Positions 19,701 to 27,756 of a stretch of DNA of 64,000 nucleotides are shown here, piece after piece (position 1 is the first letter of the stretch; the number at the start of each line of letters is the position of its first letter). Under the pieces are notes generated by a model. It was not told where the DNA came from. It saw nothing but the letters and a program-made list of their open reading frames with translations, and searched no databases. Origin of the DNA: Pontibacter coccineus. GTDB lineage: Bacteria > Bacteroidota > Bacteroidia > Cytophagales > Hymenobacteraceae. The translations under genes and the position numbers were made by a program. The stretch covers positions 682,001-746,000 of the forward strand of contig NZ_JAUOTN010000002.1 in assembly GCF_030546575.1 (NCBI RefSeq), read 5' to 3'.

Positions 19701-21971
19701 GTTGCACTGACGACAGATAAAGCAATTATCTGCCAAGGAGAAGGAATCATGATGACAGCTGATCTCAATGATGCGTTCTCTTTCTGGGGGGACATTAGCC
19801 TGACACTTTACTGGATGTTGGACCGTGGAGGAGTGACTTCACAGCTAGGTCAAACCGTGTACAAGAGTGGTGATAATATACAATTCCCAACTTCTGGACC
19901 GACGGGTGGCTTCCTCGATGGTGACAAAGTTTTTGTAGAATTCAGCTCTGCTCTTGACCAGTACAATAACGCTAACAAGTGCGCCAGAGGCTTTATAACG
20001 AACATTGTTCCAATTACAGTAGTTGGCGAACAGGTTATGAATGGCGGCGGTGCCTACTGCGCTGGTGGTACAGGTATACCTATTGGTCTTAATGGATCTC
20101 AACAAGGGGTAATCTACCAATTAAAGCGTGATGGTGTTACTGTAGGTAGCCCAGTTACAGGAACAGGAAGTGCGATCGGTTTCGGTAACCAGACGGTAGG
20201 TGGCAATTACACTGTTGAGGCCATCGCGAGAACGGGTACCAGTGCCTGTTTGACTTACGGCCCGGTAAATGTGTATGTAACACCACTACCTATAGTCCAG
20301 ACATTGACAACAGTGAACAACGGCGAATACTGTGCAGGAGGTGCTGGTGTACCGATTACATTGTCTAACTCTCAGAATAATGTTAAGTACCAGCTAAGAA
20401 GAACCGTGAATGGCACAACAACCAATGTTGGCTTAGAGGTTATCGGCTCTGATGGTCAGCCAATACCATTCGGCAACCAAACAGAAGCAGGTGTATACTC
20501 TGTACTGGCAACAACACTGCCTGCCACAGGTACCATCGCAGCCTGTCCGCAGACCATGGGGAATGTGACAGTGATTGTGAACCAGTTACCAACAGTGACA
20601 GTTAACAGCCCGACGATTTGTGAAGGTTCTACAGCTACAATTACAGCTGTACCAGCAGGTGGAACGGGCCCCTATACCTATACCTGGACAGTGCCTGCCG
20701 GATTTACAAACCCGGGGAATGTGGCTAGTTTCCCTACTACTGTGCCTGGAACTTATACCGTACGAATTGGAGACAGTAAGTCTTGTGCCAGCACTGCAGC
20801 TGCCACCAGCACTGTGATCGTAAATGAACTTCCAACAGTAACTGTTAACAATCCAACGGTATGTGCTGGTACAGCTGCCACAGTGACTGCTTCGCCAGTT
20901 GATGGTGTAGGGCCATATCGCTATACCTGGACAGTACCAGCCGGCGCCACTAATCCTGGTAACGTAGCTAGCTTCCAGACTACAACCGCAGGTCAATACA
21001 CTGTACGCATCCAAGATAGCCAATCCTGCTCTAGCAGTGAAGTAGCAACAAGTACTGTAACTGTCAACCCAATTATTGGGGTCACTGGAAGAATCCTGAT
21101 ATTCGATGAAACTGGTGCCCAGATTGAGGATGAATCCAAAATGGAGTTTGGGATGAAATACACCTTTAAGGTAGAGTCAAACATGATCGATTTGGAGGGC
21201 GCTGACATAGCCTCCATTAAGTGGTGGATGGGTGATGGTACAACCGAGGGTTGGGAAATGGTTGAACAGGGAGTAACTGAGTTTACCATGAAAGAACCAA
21301 TGGGAGCACTACGTGTGTCTATCAGATGTGATATACCAGCCAAGGAGGGAACATGCTTCGCACTGGATGCAAGCAACATATTCTCGCTTGCAACTGAACC
21401 TATCATCCCACTCCCAGTAGAACTCCTTTACTTCAACGCCACCAAGCGCGGCAATGACGTGGTGCTCGATTGGGCGACTGCTTCGGAACTGGACAACAAG
21501 GGCTTCGAGGTGCAGGTGTCGAGTGATGCGAAGAACTTCAGGGTGCTGGGCTTCGTGGAGTCGAAGGTGAATACGACCAGCCTGAAGCAACTCTATACCT
21601 ATGTGGACAAGGAGAACGGCAAGCAAGGCGTTCGCTACTACCGACTCAAGCAGGTGGACCTGGATGGCAAGTCTGAGATCTTCAACATCAGGGCGGTGCA
21701 CTTCGATGAAGTGTCTGCCAACAAGGTGAAGGCTTATCCGAACCCATTCCACTCCGAAGTGGAGCTGAGCATCGATGCGGAACTGGACGGGGAGCTCCAG
21801 ATTACCGTAACCACGGCTACTGGCCAGCAACTGCTGCAGCGATCGGTGCAGGTGGCGAAGGGCACCAACATCGAGAAGCTCACGCTTGATCCGAACCTGC
21901 CACGCGGGGTGTACATCATCTCCACCCGCATGGGCGATTTCAACAGTCATTTCAAATTACTCAAACAATAA
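13725..21971 (+). CDS. Giant multi-domain secreted surface protein (Ig/IPT/PKD-like repeats) with type-A T9SS sorting domain
   Basis: The start is placed at ATG 13725 (MRKNFTRLISSV), 33 bp inside the longest frame, because it gives a proper signal sequence (hydrophobic residues 18-38). The product is 2,748 residues. Domains in order: a unique head; a bacterial Ig-like region (about 200-290); an IPT/TIG-like domain (about 295-390, TVTITGTNFVNGATV); several PKD/Ig-like cysteine-containing units (about 395-1100, ICEGESV, TYTVVGTTDGC); six to seven units of ~95 residues (about 1100-1740) with ICSG, FSYTPTSAT, TFSWTRA and VVTVNPRP, resembling PKD_5-type repeats; a unique stretch; then PYTYTWTVPAG units (about 2310-2450). 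The last ~75 residues (KAYPNPF ... GVYIIST ... FKLLKQ) are a type-A T9SS sorting signal (TIGR04183). The protein is probably cell-surface anchored or released; binding partner unknown. From about 21410 the DNA becomes markedly more GC-rich with different codon use. Confidence 0.92.
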   Translation: MRKNFTRLISSVTRTKSFVIALTSLMILAGSVYLMAAVGINITGAGSYNLNADLAVGTTFTPITNIVIREGEGGDFASRTSYKIVLTAPSGWIFQSSNASAVRNQGEVTLTTTPTYVVEGIGARSIEFSLTGGNGTQNTIDVITISGLSIKSTNGIIDPTQPKLISVQVINTTTSTSVASSTPISLSQSAGAVKQLAFITQPTDVLIGESITPTVQVQARDQFGNIVPNPSISLALGSNPGGGTLIAGTSSTSNDVVTFSGYSINRVGIGYTLSASSAGATSVTSNAFTVSNKKPTISSVSGCLSAGDPATTVTITGTNFVNGATVLVNGQSRAATVSSATSLTTSLTPAELASAGNLSIVVKNPAPAQDNGESEVFSKSVIALQAAGSISGVSEVCPGETGVEFTVPANSSVKLYLWSVVSGTATISAGATTNSVRLNFGNTAGEVQLSVVAYNNCDKPGAPSTHNITIKPTPVVLVSAEGNNTAICEGESVVLSATGANSFAWSGAGLAAGTTGSTVTVTPTVTTTYTVVGTTDGCPSAPQTITINVTPALTQGAITGGDEYCHNATATALTASITGGGSATKSYKWERSTTSANGTWTEVGTSANYTPLTTTVGTFWYRRTVSAGECTVTSAAFPVLVKSNPIITVEANNTEICQGETVELTASGAESYIWSIEGTTIGSGAQIDVSPLTSTTYTVVGWTDGCYSAPQTININVTPRLTQGALTGTTQYCQTPGGTGTALSSTVSGGVAAKSYLWEQSANGSSNWEPAENANNGATYTPSISEAGTTYYRRVVESGNCISIGEPVAVTVTPSITNTITSANQVVCAGETISQITGAVSGGNPDEVSYQWEESANGTSGWGDAPGASKALNYTPEAEVVTTSKTTYYRRKVVSDNCTSYSEPVSVRIVAMPLAVITDGANDYFCPPASATLTARTGAGYRYTWYKVVEGGDDEQVGADQNTYTTNVEGYYYVVVKGENDCTSTSSVTRVQSTILNTNIISGEQTICYNTVPATLQGEESTSDLGEVTYEWQFSTDGTSFSRISSSNVQNLTVRTALTSDHWYRRIARVGSGCSITSDPVKVTVKPLLRVTNLASATSGLCTGIAFTFNPEGSEGSSSFAWSRAEIAGISNTAANSTGDIDEVLVNTTSAPINVTYVYITSDGEGCSGPAQNLVVRVNPTPVLNSSLAPPAICGGTEFDYAATSATTGTTFSWERKPASGITTSAPASGTGARVEHVLTNTTPNPIDVTYTYTLTANGCSNTQDVVVRVNPRPQLSTTLTPAAICSGATFSYAPDSDTEEASFVWTRIAPASITGGTTSGTGSISQALTNTSVNPVNVIYRFTTSANSCAGTSQDVVVTVNPSPKLNSQLTANVCSGSTFSYAPTSATEGATFSWSRAASGGNAASSGPGNISEVLTNTTTAPITVTYEITTRANGCDGAPQNLVVTINPRPVLNSLLTATVCSGSAFSYTPTSATTGATYTWTRAAVNGISNAAVTTPSSGSISETLVNTTANPIDVTYVYTTTANVCAGPTQELVVTVNPRPQLSSTLTPDAICSGIPFSYTPQSTTIGATFSWTRAAVANISNTAVTTAVAGGINETLINTGTAPVTVTYKYTTTYAANGSSCSGNVQDVEVVVNPSPKLNSSLTASVCSGTPFSYTPTSATTGTTYTWERLPATGITSDGLVTGSGVINQTLTNTTSNSINVTYRITSRANSCTGLTEDVVVRVNPKPVATFVGKIGTAEVGSIIYSDGGNVVFSSTGVAGGSFSVVSPAGLEGFSTSGSTATLNPCTALGTATSKQVTIRYTVSQGTGINQCGNFEDITYTLRRSNYTVIILADPYPTCRGQITEYTAYVYKDATRVIYPYLADANGIAVDENGNRLGDQTLPITNPDYPFPNRESMPDILYDNAWRYFQPKVEGGTLMPATNFNYQWTKNRTNFFGANSPTIQNAGLSSLDYYAVEVTSKSSGCAQPITSKMTNRMYTSATVNYEVALTTDKAIICQGEGIMMTADLNDAFSFWGDISLTLYWMLDRGGVTSQLGQTVYKSGDNIQFPTSGPTGGFLDGDKVFVEFSSALDQYNNANKCARGFITNIVPITVVGEQVMNGGGAYCAGGTGIPIGLNGSQQGVIYQLKRDGVTVGSPVTGTGSAIGFGNQTVGGNYTVEAIARTGTSACLTYGPVNVYVTPLPIVQTLTTVNNGEYCAGGAGVPITLSNSQNNVKYQLRRTVNGTTTNVGLEVIGSDGQPIPFGNQTEAGVYSVLATTLPATGTIAACPQTMGNVTVIVNQLPTVTVNSPTICEGSTATITAVPAGGTGPYTYTWTVPAGFTNPGNVASFPTTVPGTYTVRIGDSKSCASTAAATSTVIVNELPTVTVNNPTVCAGTAATVTASPVDGVGPYRYTWTVPAGATNPGNVASFQTTTAGQYTVRIQDSQSCSSSEVATSTVTVNPIIGVTGRILIFDETGAQIEDESKMEFGMKYTFKVESNMIDLEGADIASIKWWMGDGTTEGWEMVEQGVTEFTMKEPMGALRVSIRCDIPAKEGTCFALDASNIFSLATEPIIPLPVELLYFNATKRGNDVVLDWATASELDNKGFEVQVSSDAKNFRVLGFVESKVNTTSLKQLYTYVDKENGKQGVRYYRLKQVDLDGKSEIFNIRAVHFDEVSANKVKAYPNPFHSEVELSIDAELDGELQITVTTATGQQLLQRSVQVAKGTNIEKLTLDPNLPRGVYIISTRMGDFNSHFKLLKQ

Positions 21972-21989
21972 CTATTAGGGTTTAATAAG

Positions 21990-22020
21990 AAAACCCCGGG
22001 CATCTTGCCCGGGGCTTTTA
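21990..22020. terminator. Intrinsic terminator between convergent genes
   Basis: A 9-bp GC-rich stem CCCCGGGCA (21994-22002) pairs with TGCCCGGGG (22006-22014). It is flanked by A4 and TTTT and lies between the convergent giant surface gene and the DUF2459 gene, so it probably serves both. Confidence 0.85.
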
Positions 22021-22034
22021 TTTTTATACCGGGC

Positions 22035-22745
22035 TCATTCCCTGACCTGCCGCATTACCACAAAAGAAAAAGGAGCCCAGAGAGCGGCCCGGTGACCCAT
22101 GGCCTTAAGCCCGCCGTTTACCCAACTGTTGCAGGTCTTGAAAAGATGGAACTTGCCGTTAGCTTCATAAAAATTGTCGCGGGTATGGTAGCCTTTGCCC
22201 TCGATTAACAGAAACTCACCGTTGGGTTGCTGTTGGAAGGTGTCGAGAATGTACTGCACCAGAGCCTGATACTGCGCTTTAGTTATGATGACAGGCTGTT
22301 GGTATTTATTCTGTCGGAGCGGTTGGCCGATGTACTCCACGTGCATGGCCGTGCGGGTAGGCCAGAAGAGTGAGGTGATGGCGGTGGTGAGCGTGAGGTC
22401 TTTCCATTCGGGCGTTTCCATGTAAAATTTCCGGTCGCCCCAGCCGAAGCCCACATGGGTAAAGGAGCTGTCAGCACCGGCATAATCCTGCAGGTATAGC
22501 TTGTCGCGCCAGTCAATGATATCGGTTTTCACAGGCAGCACCAGGTCAGTGTGCACGCCGTTGTCGGTCACGAAGATCTCTATACCTTCTGTGGTCTGCG
22601 CGTAACTGCTGTTGACAGGTATACTGCCGAGTATCAAGCCGGCCAATACATAGAGCACCGTCATCAGGGCCAGCCCCGCTAGAAATGCCAGGAAACCTTT
22701 GCCGGTCTTTCGCCAGAACAAATACATAGCTATAGGTACGCACAT
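22035..22745 (-). CDS. TIGR02117/DUF2459 family protein
   Basis: This 236-residue protein has one N-terminal membrane segment (about residues 18-40, FLAFLAGLALMTVLYVLAGLILG). A conserved domain follows with VTDNGVHTDLVLPV (about 58-72), FGWGDRKFYMETPEW, HVEYIG and TCNSWVN near the C-terminus. These are recognised features of the DUF2459 / TIGR02117 family. Family members are predicted membrane-anchored periplasmic proteins; the conserved His, Cys and Asn suggest a possible papain-like or NlpC/P60-like fold, which is inference. Function is unknown. A second in-frame ATG six codons in (22727) is an equally good start. The gene is divergent from the next M14 gene (192-bp gap) and ends at a shared bidirectional terminator. 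Confidence 0.82.
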   Translation of the reverse strand: MCVPIAMYLFWRKTGKGFLAFLAGLALMTVLYVLAGLILGSIPVNSSYAQTTEGIEIFVTDNGVHTDLVLPVKTDIIDWRDKLYLQDYAGADSSFTHVGFGWGDRKFYMETPEWKDLTLTTAITSLFWPTRTAMHVEYIGQPLRQNKYQQPVIITKAQYQALVQYILDTFQQQPNGEFLLIEGKGYHTRDNFYEANGKFHLFKTCNSWVNGGLKAMGHRAALWAPFSFVVMRQVRE

Positions 22746-22937
22746 AAACGGTTTGATGTCATGTATAGCAAATAAACCGCAGGCTGCCTGCTAAAATTCC
22801 ACGCCGGTTTTTCTGCCTGTTTTCTTACTGAGGTATAGCAAGCTTTAAAGGTATAAAATTGTCAGATTCAGCTTTTTTGCGCAGATTGTGCCTTTGTTTC
22901 TTACACTCTCAACAGACCCTCTCAAAAGAGATACATC

Positions 22938-25496
22938 ATGCAAAACACTATGAAGCGATTGCTCGCTTTTGCCCTCGTGTTGCTGAGTTTGCAAACGTCT
23001 ATGGCACAGCAGCAAGCCTTACAGACCCCAGCACAGTTCCTGGGCTATACCTTGGGCGAAGAGTTTACAACGCATGCCCGCATTACGGACTATGTCACTT
23101 ATCTGGCACAGCAGGCTCCTAACCGAATCCGGGTGCAGGAGTACGGCAAAACCTATGAAGGCAGACCACTGCTGCTAGCCTATGTGGCTAGTGACGAGAA
23201 CCTGCCGCGCCTCGAGCAGATCCGCGAAAACAACCTGCGTCAGGCAGGTATAACCAACGGACAGGTACAGGGCAAGCAACCGGCCATCCTCTGGATGAGC
23301 TACAACATCCACGGCAACGAGTCAGTGAGCAGTGAGGCCGTGCTGCAGGTATTGTATGACCTAGTAGACCCCATCAATCAGCAGACTAAGAAATGGCTCG
23401 AGAACACGGTGGTGATCCTTGACCCGTGTGTGAATCCGGATGGACGCGAGCGCTACGTGCAGTGGTATAAGCAGACCCAGAACCAGGGCGGCAATGCATC
23501 GCCCTATGCCTGGGAGCACTACGAGCCCTGGCCGGGCGGCAGACCCAACCACTATTACTTCGACCTGAACCGCGACTGGGCCTGGCAAACGCAGGTTGAG
23601 TCGAAGCAGCGCATGGCGCAGTACAATCAATGGCTGCCGCAGGTACACGCCGACTTCCACGAGATGGGACCGGAGCAGCCTTACTACTTCTCGCCGGCCG
23701 CCAAGCCGCTGCACGAAAGCATCACCCCCTGGCAGCGTGACTTCCAGTACACCATCGGCGACTACAACCGCCAGTACTTCGACCAGAACAACTGGCTCTA
23801 TTTCACCCGCGAAAACTTCGACCTGTTTTATCCGAGCTACGGCGACACCTGGCCTACCTTTAACGGTGCCATCGGGATGACCTACGAGCAGGGCGGGTCC
23901 GGCCGTGCCGGTTTGGCCTACAAGAAGCAGGACGGCGACACGCTCACACTGACGGACCGCATCGCCCACCACCACATCGCCAGTCTGGCCACCTTGCAGG
24001 CCACGGCCGAAAAAGCCGATCAGCTCACACAGGAGTTTCGCAAGTACTACGACAACAACCTGAAGAAGCCAGCAGGCGATTACAAGACTTTCGTGTTTAA
24101 GGCCGATGACCGCAGTGCCGGTAACCTCAAAGCCCTGACCAACTACCTCGACCAGCAGCAGATCCAGTATGGCTATGCCGGCAAGAGCAGCTCAAGCAAA
24201 GGCTTTAACTACGCCACCGGCAAGCAGGAAAACGTGCGGGTAAATCAGAACGACCTGGTCGTGAGCATGTACCAACCCAAATCCACGCTAGTGAAGGTGC
24301 TGTTTGAGCCGAACTCTAATCTCGAAGATTCGCTCACTTATGATATTACCTCCTGGGCGATGCCCTATGCCTTCGGTTTACAGGCCTACGCCCTGAAAAA
24401 TCGTTTGGAGCCTAGCAATCAGAAACCGGCTAAGGCGGCCAATGCCATTAAAGTGGAGCGGCCATTTGCCTATCTGGCCCGCTGGAACAGTCTGCAGGAC
24501 GTAAAATTTCTGACTGAGCTGATGGCGCAGAAAGTAAAAGTACGCATGTCGGAGAAGCCGTTTGAGATGGATAACCGCCAGTACGAGGCGGGCACCCTGA
24601 TCATCACCCGCACCGGAAACGAAGGGATGGGCGATAAGCTGGATAGCGTGGTACGCGCAACTGCCGAGAAGCATGGGGTGCCGCTACAGGCTTCCACGAC
24701 GGGCTTTGTGAGCAGCGGTGCCGACTTTGGTTCGGGCAGTGTGCGCTTCCTCAAGATGCCGAAGGTAGCTGTGATGTCTGGGGAGGGCGTATCGCCATAC
24801 GCATTCGGGGAGATCTGGCACTACTTTGAGCAGCAGATCGGTTACCCGGTAACGGTGCTCGGAACTGGTTATTTTGCCAGTGTGCCGCTGCACGAGTTCG
24901 ATGTGCTGATTCTGCCGGCCGGTTCTTACGGCCGCGTGCTAAACGAGCAGGCGCTGGAGCAGGTGAAGAACTGGGTGCGAGGCGGTGGCAAGCTGATCGC
25001 GCTGGAAAGCGCCGCAGGTTTCTTGGCAGGTAAAAAAGACTTTAATCTTCAAAAGAAAAACGGCGACGAAGCAGCTGAGAAGGAAAAAACCAAGGAAACG
25101 AAGGAAGACCCTTATAAGCTGCTGCGTGCCTATGGCGACCGCGAGCGTGACGCGATTTCTGAAGATGTGCAGGGCAGCGTGTTCCGTGTGAACCTTGATA
25201 AAACCCATCCACTGGCCTTCGGTTATGGCGATACGTACTATGCTTTGGTACGCACCTCTGACACGTTCAGCTTCATGAAAGAGGGCTGGAACGTAGGCGT
25301 GCTCAAAAAAGACAACTATGCCACCGGCTTTGTGGGAACCAAGGCAAAAGAGCGACTCAAAGATGCCCTGATTTTGGGTACGCAGCCGATGGGCAGGGGA
25401 CAGGTGGTATACCTGGCCGACAACCCCCTGTTCCGTGGTTTCTGGCACAACGGCAAGCTGCTCTTCGGCAACGCCGTGTTCCTGGTAGGGCAGTAA
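22938..25496 (+). CDS. Exported M14-family zinc carboxypeptidase-like protein (second paralogue)
   Basis: This 852-residue protein has a signal peptide ending TSMAQ (about residue 24); ATG at 22938 or the one at codon 5 (22950) could be used. The M14 signature is complete: NIHGNESVSS (zinc ligands His125, Glu128), LDPCVNPDGRERY (about 161-173), FDLNRDW (208-214), DFHEMG (zinc His241) and MTYEQ (catalytic Glu317). The C-terminal half contains an alpha/beta domain (VAVMSGEGVSPYAFGE, LILPAGSYG, WVRGGGKLIALESAAG). A charged low-complexity insert lies near residues 708-728 (EAAEKEKTKETKED). It shares layout with the protein at 9478-12066, so the two are probably anciently duplicated. It is predicted to act outside the cytoplasm on peptides; substrate unknown. 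The downstream hairpin suggests a single-gene transcript. Confidence 0.92.
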   Translation: MQNTMKRLLAFALVLLSLQTSMAQQQALQTPAQFLGYTLGEEFTTHARITDYVTYLAQQAPNRIRVQEYGKTYEGRPLLLAYVASDENLPRLEQIRENNLRQAGITNGQVQGKQPAILWMSYNIHGNESVSSEAVLQVLYDLVDPINQQTKKWLENTVVILDPCVNPDGRERYVQWYKQTQNQGGNASPYAWEHYEPWPGGRPNHYYFDLNRDWAWQTQVESKQRMAQYNQWLPQVHADFHEMGPEQPYYFSPAAKPLHESITPWQRDFQYTIGDYNRQYFDQNNWLYFTRENFDLFYPSYGDTWPTFNGAIGMTYEQGGSGRAGLAYKKQDGDTLTLTDRIAHHHIASLATLQATAEKADQLTQEFRKYYDNNLKKPAGDYKTFVFKADDRSAGNLKALTNYLDQQQIQYGYAGKSSSSKGFNYATGKQENVRVNQNDLVVSMYQPKSTLVKVLFEPNSNLEDSLTYDITSWAMPYAFGLQAYALKNRLEPSNQKPAKAANAIKVERPFAYLARWNSLQDVKFLTELMAQKVKVRMSEKPFEMDNRQYEAGTLIITRTGNEGMGDKLDSVVRATAEKHGVPLQASTTGFVSSGADFGSGSVRFLKMPKVAVMSGEGVSPYAFGEIWHYFEQQIGYPVTVLGTGYFASVPLHEFDVLILPAGSYGRVLNEQALEQVKNWVRGGGKLIALESAAGFLAGKKDFNLQKKNGDEAAEKEKTKETKEDPYKLLRAYGDRERDAISEDVQGSVFRVNLDKTHPLAFGYGDTYYALVRTSDTFSFMKEGWNVGVLKKDNYATGFVGTKAKERLKDALILGTQPMGRGQVVYLADNPLFRGFWHNGKLLFGNAVFLVGQ

Positions 25497-25550
25497 GCGT
25501 TTACCTGATCTATACCTACAAACAGTTGCTATAATAGCGCAACACATAAC

Positions 25551-25592
25551 AAAGCAGCGGCCGGGCTAATCAAAGCCAGGCCGCTGCTTTTT
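25551..25592 (+). terminator. Intrinsic terminator of the second M14 gene
   Basis: A 12-bp stem AAAGCAGCGGCC (25551-25562) pairs with GGCCGCTGCTTT (25579-25590), followed by TT. The 16-nt loop can pair further (GGGCT with AGCC). Confidence 0.85.
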
Positions 25593-25618
25593 ATTGTTAC
25601 CCCTTATCAGCGTACGCG

Positions 25619-25627
25619 TATAATTTG
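25619..25627 (+). promoter_or_regulatory. Possible -7 promoter element TATAATTTG of the DinB-like gene
   Basis: TATAATTTGTACC lies 32 bp before the ATG at 25660 and resembles the Bacteroidota -7 box (TAnnTTTG) with one extra base. A TTG at 25594-25596 is 22 bp upstream, longer than usual. The near-identical TATAATTTGCACC occurs before the gene at 27775. Confidence 0.4.
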
Positions 25628-25659
25628 TACCTTCACGTATACCTATCATCCTACCACCA

Positions 25660-26196
25660 ATGCTTAAAACTATGGATAGAATCATCGGCGCGCCCAATCC
25701 GGCTGAATACGACGAGTTTTTCAACAGCTACATCAGCAACGCCAAAACCGACGACCTGCTGTCAGCTCTGGCGGCAAGCGAAGAGTACATTGTCAACTTC
25801 ATGCTCTCACTCAAAGAGCAACAGCTGAGCTACCGCTACAAGCCTGGCAAGTGGACTATCAGACAAATGCTGGTGCACATGGCCGACACAGAGCGCATCT
25901 TTGCCTATCGAGCCCTTTGTTTCGCGCGAAACGACAAAACGGAATTGCCTGGTTTTGACGAGAACGCCTACGCTGAGAACAGCAAAGCGGATGCAAGACC
26001 GATCACGTCCATCCTGGCCGAATACGCTGCCGCCCGCCAGGCCACCATTGAGTTGTTTAAAGGTTTTGACGACGAAATGCTCAGCCACACAGGTATAGCC
26101 ACTGGCCGGAGCGTGTCTGTCAGAGCCTTGGGTTATGCCATTCTGGGCCATGAGATCCATCACCTGAACATCATCCGGGAGCGTTATCTGGTGTAG
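25660..26196 (+). CDS. DinB-like four-helix metal-binding protein
   Basis: This 178-residue protein has the DinB_2 layout: KWTIRQMLVHMADTERIF (His73) and, at the C-terminus, GHEIHHLNIIRERYL (His164 and His168). These three histidines are the expected metal ligands of the DinB/YfiT superfamily. Some members are thiol-dependent S-transferases (bacillithiol, mycothiol or similar), so a detoxification or thiol-transfer role is possible; the sequence does not fix the substrate. Translation may begin at Met1 or at Met5 (MDRIIG). It is preceded by the M14 terminator and possibly its own promoter, and followed after 101 bp by the DASS carrier gene in the same direction. Confidence 0.85.
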   Translation: MLKTMDRIIGAPNPAEYDEFFNSYISNAKTDDLLSALAASEEYIVNFMLSLKEQQLSYRYKPGKWTIRQMLVHMADTERIFAYRALCFARNDKTELPGFDENAYAENSKADARPITSILAEYAAARQATIELFKGFDDEMLSHTGIATGRSVSVRALGYAILGHEIHHLNIIRERYLV

Positions 26197-26297
26197 CACA
26201 GTCTGTTAAAGTTTACGACAGGTATAGCAATCACAAATTCCGACATTCTATACCTTGGTTCAGAGGTTTCTTCTGGTTTATAGCTATATTTATATCC

Positions 26298-27737
26298 ATG
26301 ACTTTAACCAGAAGAAACATCGGTCTGCTGCTGGCCCCGTTGCTAGCCATGATGATGTGGTCGCTAACAGGCGGGCTTGAACCTCAGGCCCGCAAGGTGG
26401 CGACCATTATGGTTTTTTGCCTGGTTTTCTGGATGACGGAGGTGATCCCGCTTTCCATGACAGCCTTCCTGGGAGTGATCATGGCAATATTGACAGGTAT
26501 AGCCGATGTCAATACGGCTTTCCAGAACCTCGGCCATCCCATCATTCTGCTCTTTATCGGCAGTTTCCTATTGGCCCGCTCCATGACCCGCCACGGCCTC
26601 GACAAGCGCTTGGCGCTCTTTATACTGTCCCGCCCTATCTTCCAGAAGAGTTTATTCAGTATGTTCCTGGGTTTCTCGCTGGTCTCGTACGTGCTGTCGA
26701 TGTGGGTGAGCAACTCGGTGACGGTCGCCATGCTGCTGCCGCTCACGATTGGGGTACTGCAGTTGATTCAAAATCCAGCGGCAAATAGAAGCGCTGCGCC
26801 TTTTTTCCTGTTGGGTATAGCGTACAGCGCCTCTATCGGGGGCGTTAGCACCATCATAGGTTCTCCTCCCAACCTGATCGGGGTGAATTACCTGGCCAAG
26901 GAGGGCATCAGTATTGATTTCCTGCAATGGATGATAATGGCCATGCCCGTTTCGCTCTGCATCTACGCGGCTATGCTGGTGTATGTGCGCTGGTACTTCA
27001 GAAAATTCGACTTTAGTCCGGAGGGTATAAGGGCATACGTCGAAACGCAAAGTCGTGAACAAGCTTCCATTTCGAAAGGCGAGCAGATTACGATGGGGGT
27101 GTTTTTGCTGGCGGTAGTGCTGTGGTTGAGTCCGGGCGTGTTTAACCTGTTGGGTATGAAAGATGCCTATACCTTTATGAGCACCTATTTTGCTGAGAGC
27201 ACAGTCGCAGTACTGGCCGCGCTGCTCCTGTTTCTGATTCCGCCGGGGCAGGAGAACGAGGGAGAGGGTACGCTCACAACCGCTGACCTAGTACGCATTG
27301 ACTGGGATACGATCCTTCTTTTTGGCGGCGGTATGGCACTGGGGCAATTGGTGGTCAGTTCTGGCCTGGCCGACGCTATAGGCGCAAGCGTCACTTCTTT
27401 CGTTGATTCGGACCAACTGCTTGTACTAGTGCTTTTGCTGGTAGGCGGTGTGGTTTTGCTAACAGAAGTGAGTTCGAACACTGCCATTGCGATCACTTTT
27501 GTGCCGATCGTCATCGGAATTCTCAATCAGTTGCAACTGCCAGCGCTATTCCCTGTGCTGGGTGTCGTGATTGCCTGCAGCATGGCCTTTATGCTACCTG
27601 TGGCAACACCTCCCAACGCCATTGTGTTCGGGAGTAAACAAGTGCCCATTGGTACCATGATGCGTACAGGTATACTCCTGAACGTGGTAAGTACTGTCAT
27701 TATTACCGCTTGGATTGTTTTATATATGTCACTCTGA
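26298..27737 (+). CDS. DASS/SLC13 family sodium:anion (dicarboxylate) symporter
   Basis: This 479-residue polytopic membrane protein has about 11-12 hydrophobic helices. Family landmarks are VFWMTEVIPLSMTAFLG (about 43-60), the first substrate/sodium motif WVSNSVTVAMLLP (about 135-147, the SNT position reading SNS), and the second half with TEVSSNTAIAITFVPIV (about 390-406) and LPVATPPNAIVFGS (about 432-446). The two SNT-type loops and the PPNAI signature are characteristic of sodium-coupled di- and tricarboxylate carriers (CitMHS/DASS). Likely substrates are C4-dicarboxylates, citrate or sulfate; this cannot be settled here. The small membrane protein that follows after 37 bp may be co-expressed. 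Confidence 0.9.
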   Translation: MTLTRRNIGLLLAPLLAMMMWSLTGGLEPQARKVATIMVFCLVFWMTEVIPLSMTAFLGVIMAILTGIADVNTAFQNLGHPIILLFIGSFLLARSMTRHGLDKRLALFILSRPIFQKSLFSMFLGFSLVSYVLSMWVSNSVTVAMLLPLTIGVLQLIQNPAANRSAAPFFLLGIAYSASIGGVSTIIGSPPNLIGVNYLAKEGISIDFLQWMIMAMPVSLCIYAAMLVYVRWYFRKFDFSPEGIRAYVETQSREQASISKGEQITMGVFLLAVVLWLSPGVFNLLGMKDAYTFMSTYFAESTVAVLAALLLFLIPPGQENEGEGTLTTADLVRIDWDTILLFGGGMALGQLVVSSGLADAIGASVTSFVDSDQLLVLVLLLVGGVVLLTEVSSNTAIAITFVPIVIGILNQLQLPALFPVLGVVIACSMAFMLPVATPPNAIVFGSKQVPIGTMMRTGILLNVVSTVIITAWIVLYMSL

Positions 27738-27747
27738 TTTTACACTT

Positions 27748-27756
27748 TATAATTTG
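27748..27756 (+). promoter_or_regulatory. Possible -7 promoter element TATAATTTG before the 60-residue membrane protein
   Basis: TATAATTTGCACC lies 19 bp before the ATG at 27775 and just after the carrier stop codon. It is the same sequence type as at 25619 and in the rpsF promoter. No convincing -33 TTTG at the normal distance was found. Confidence 0.35.
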
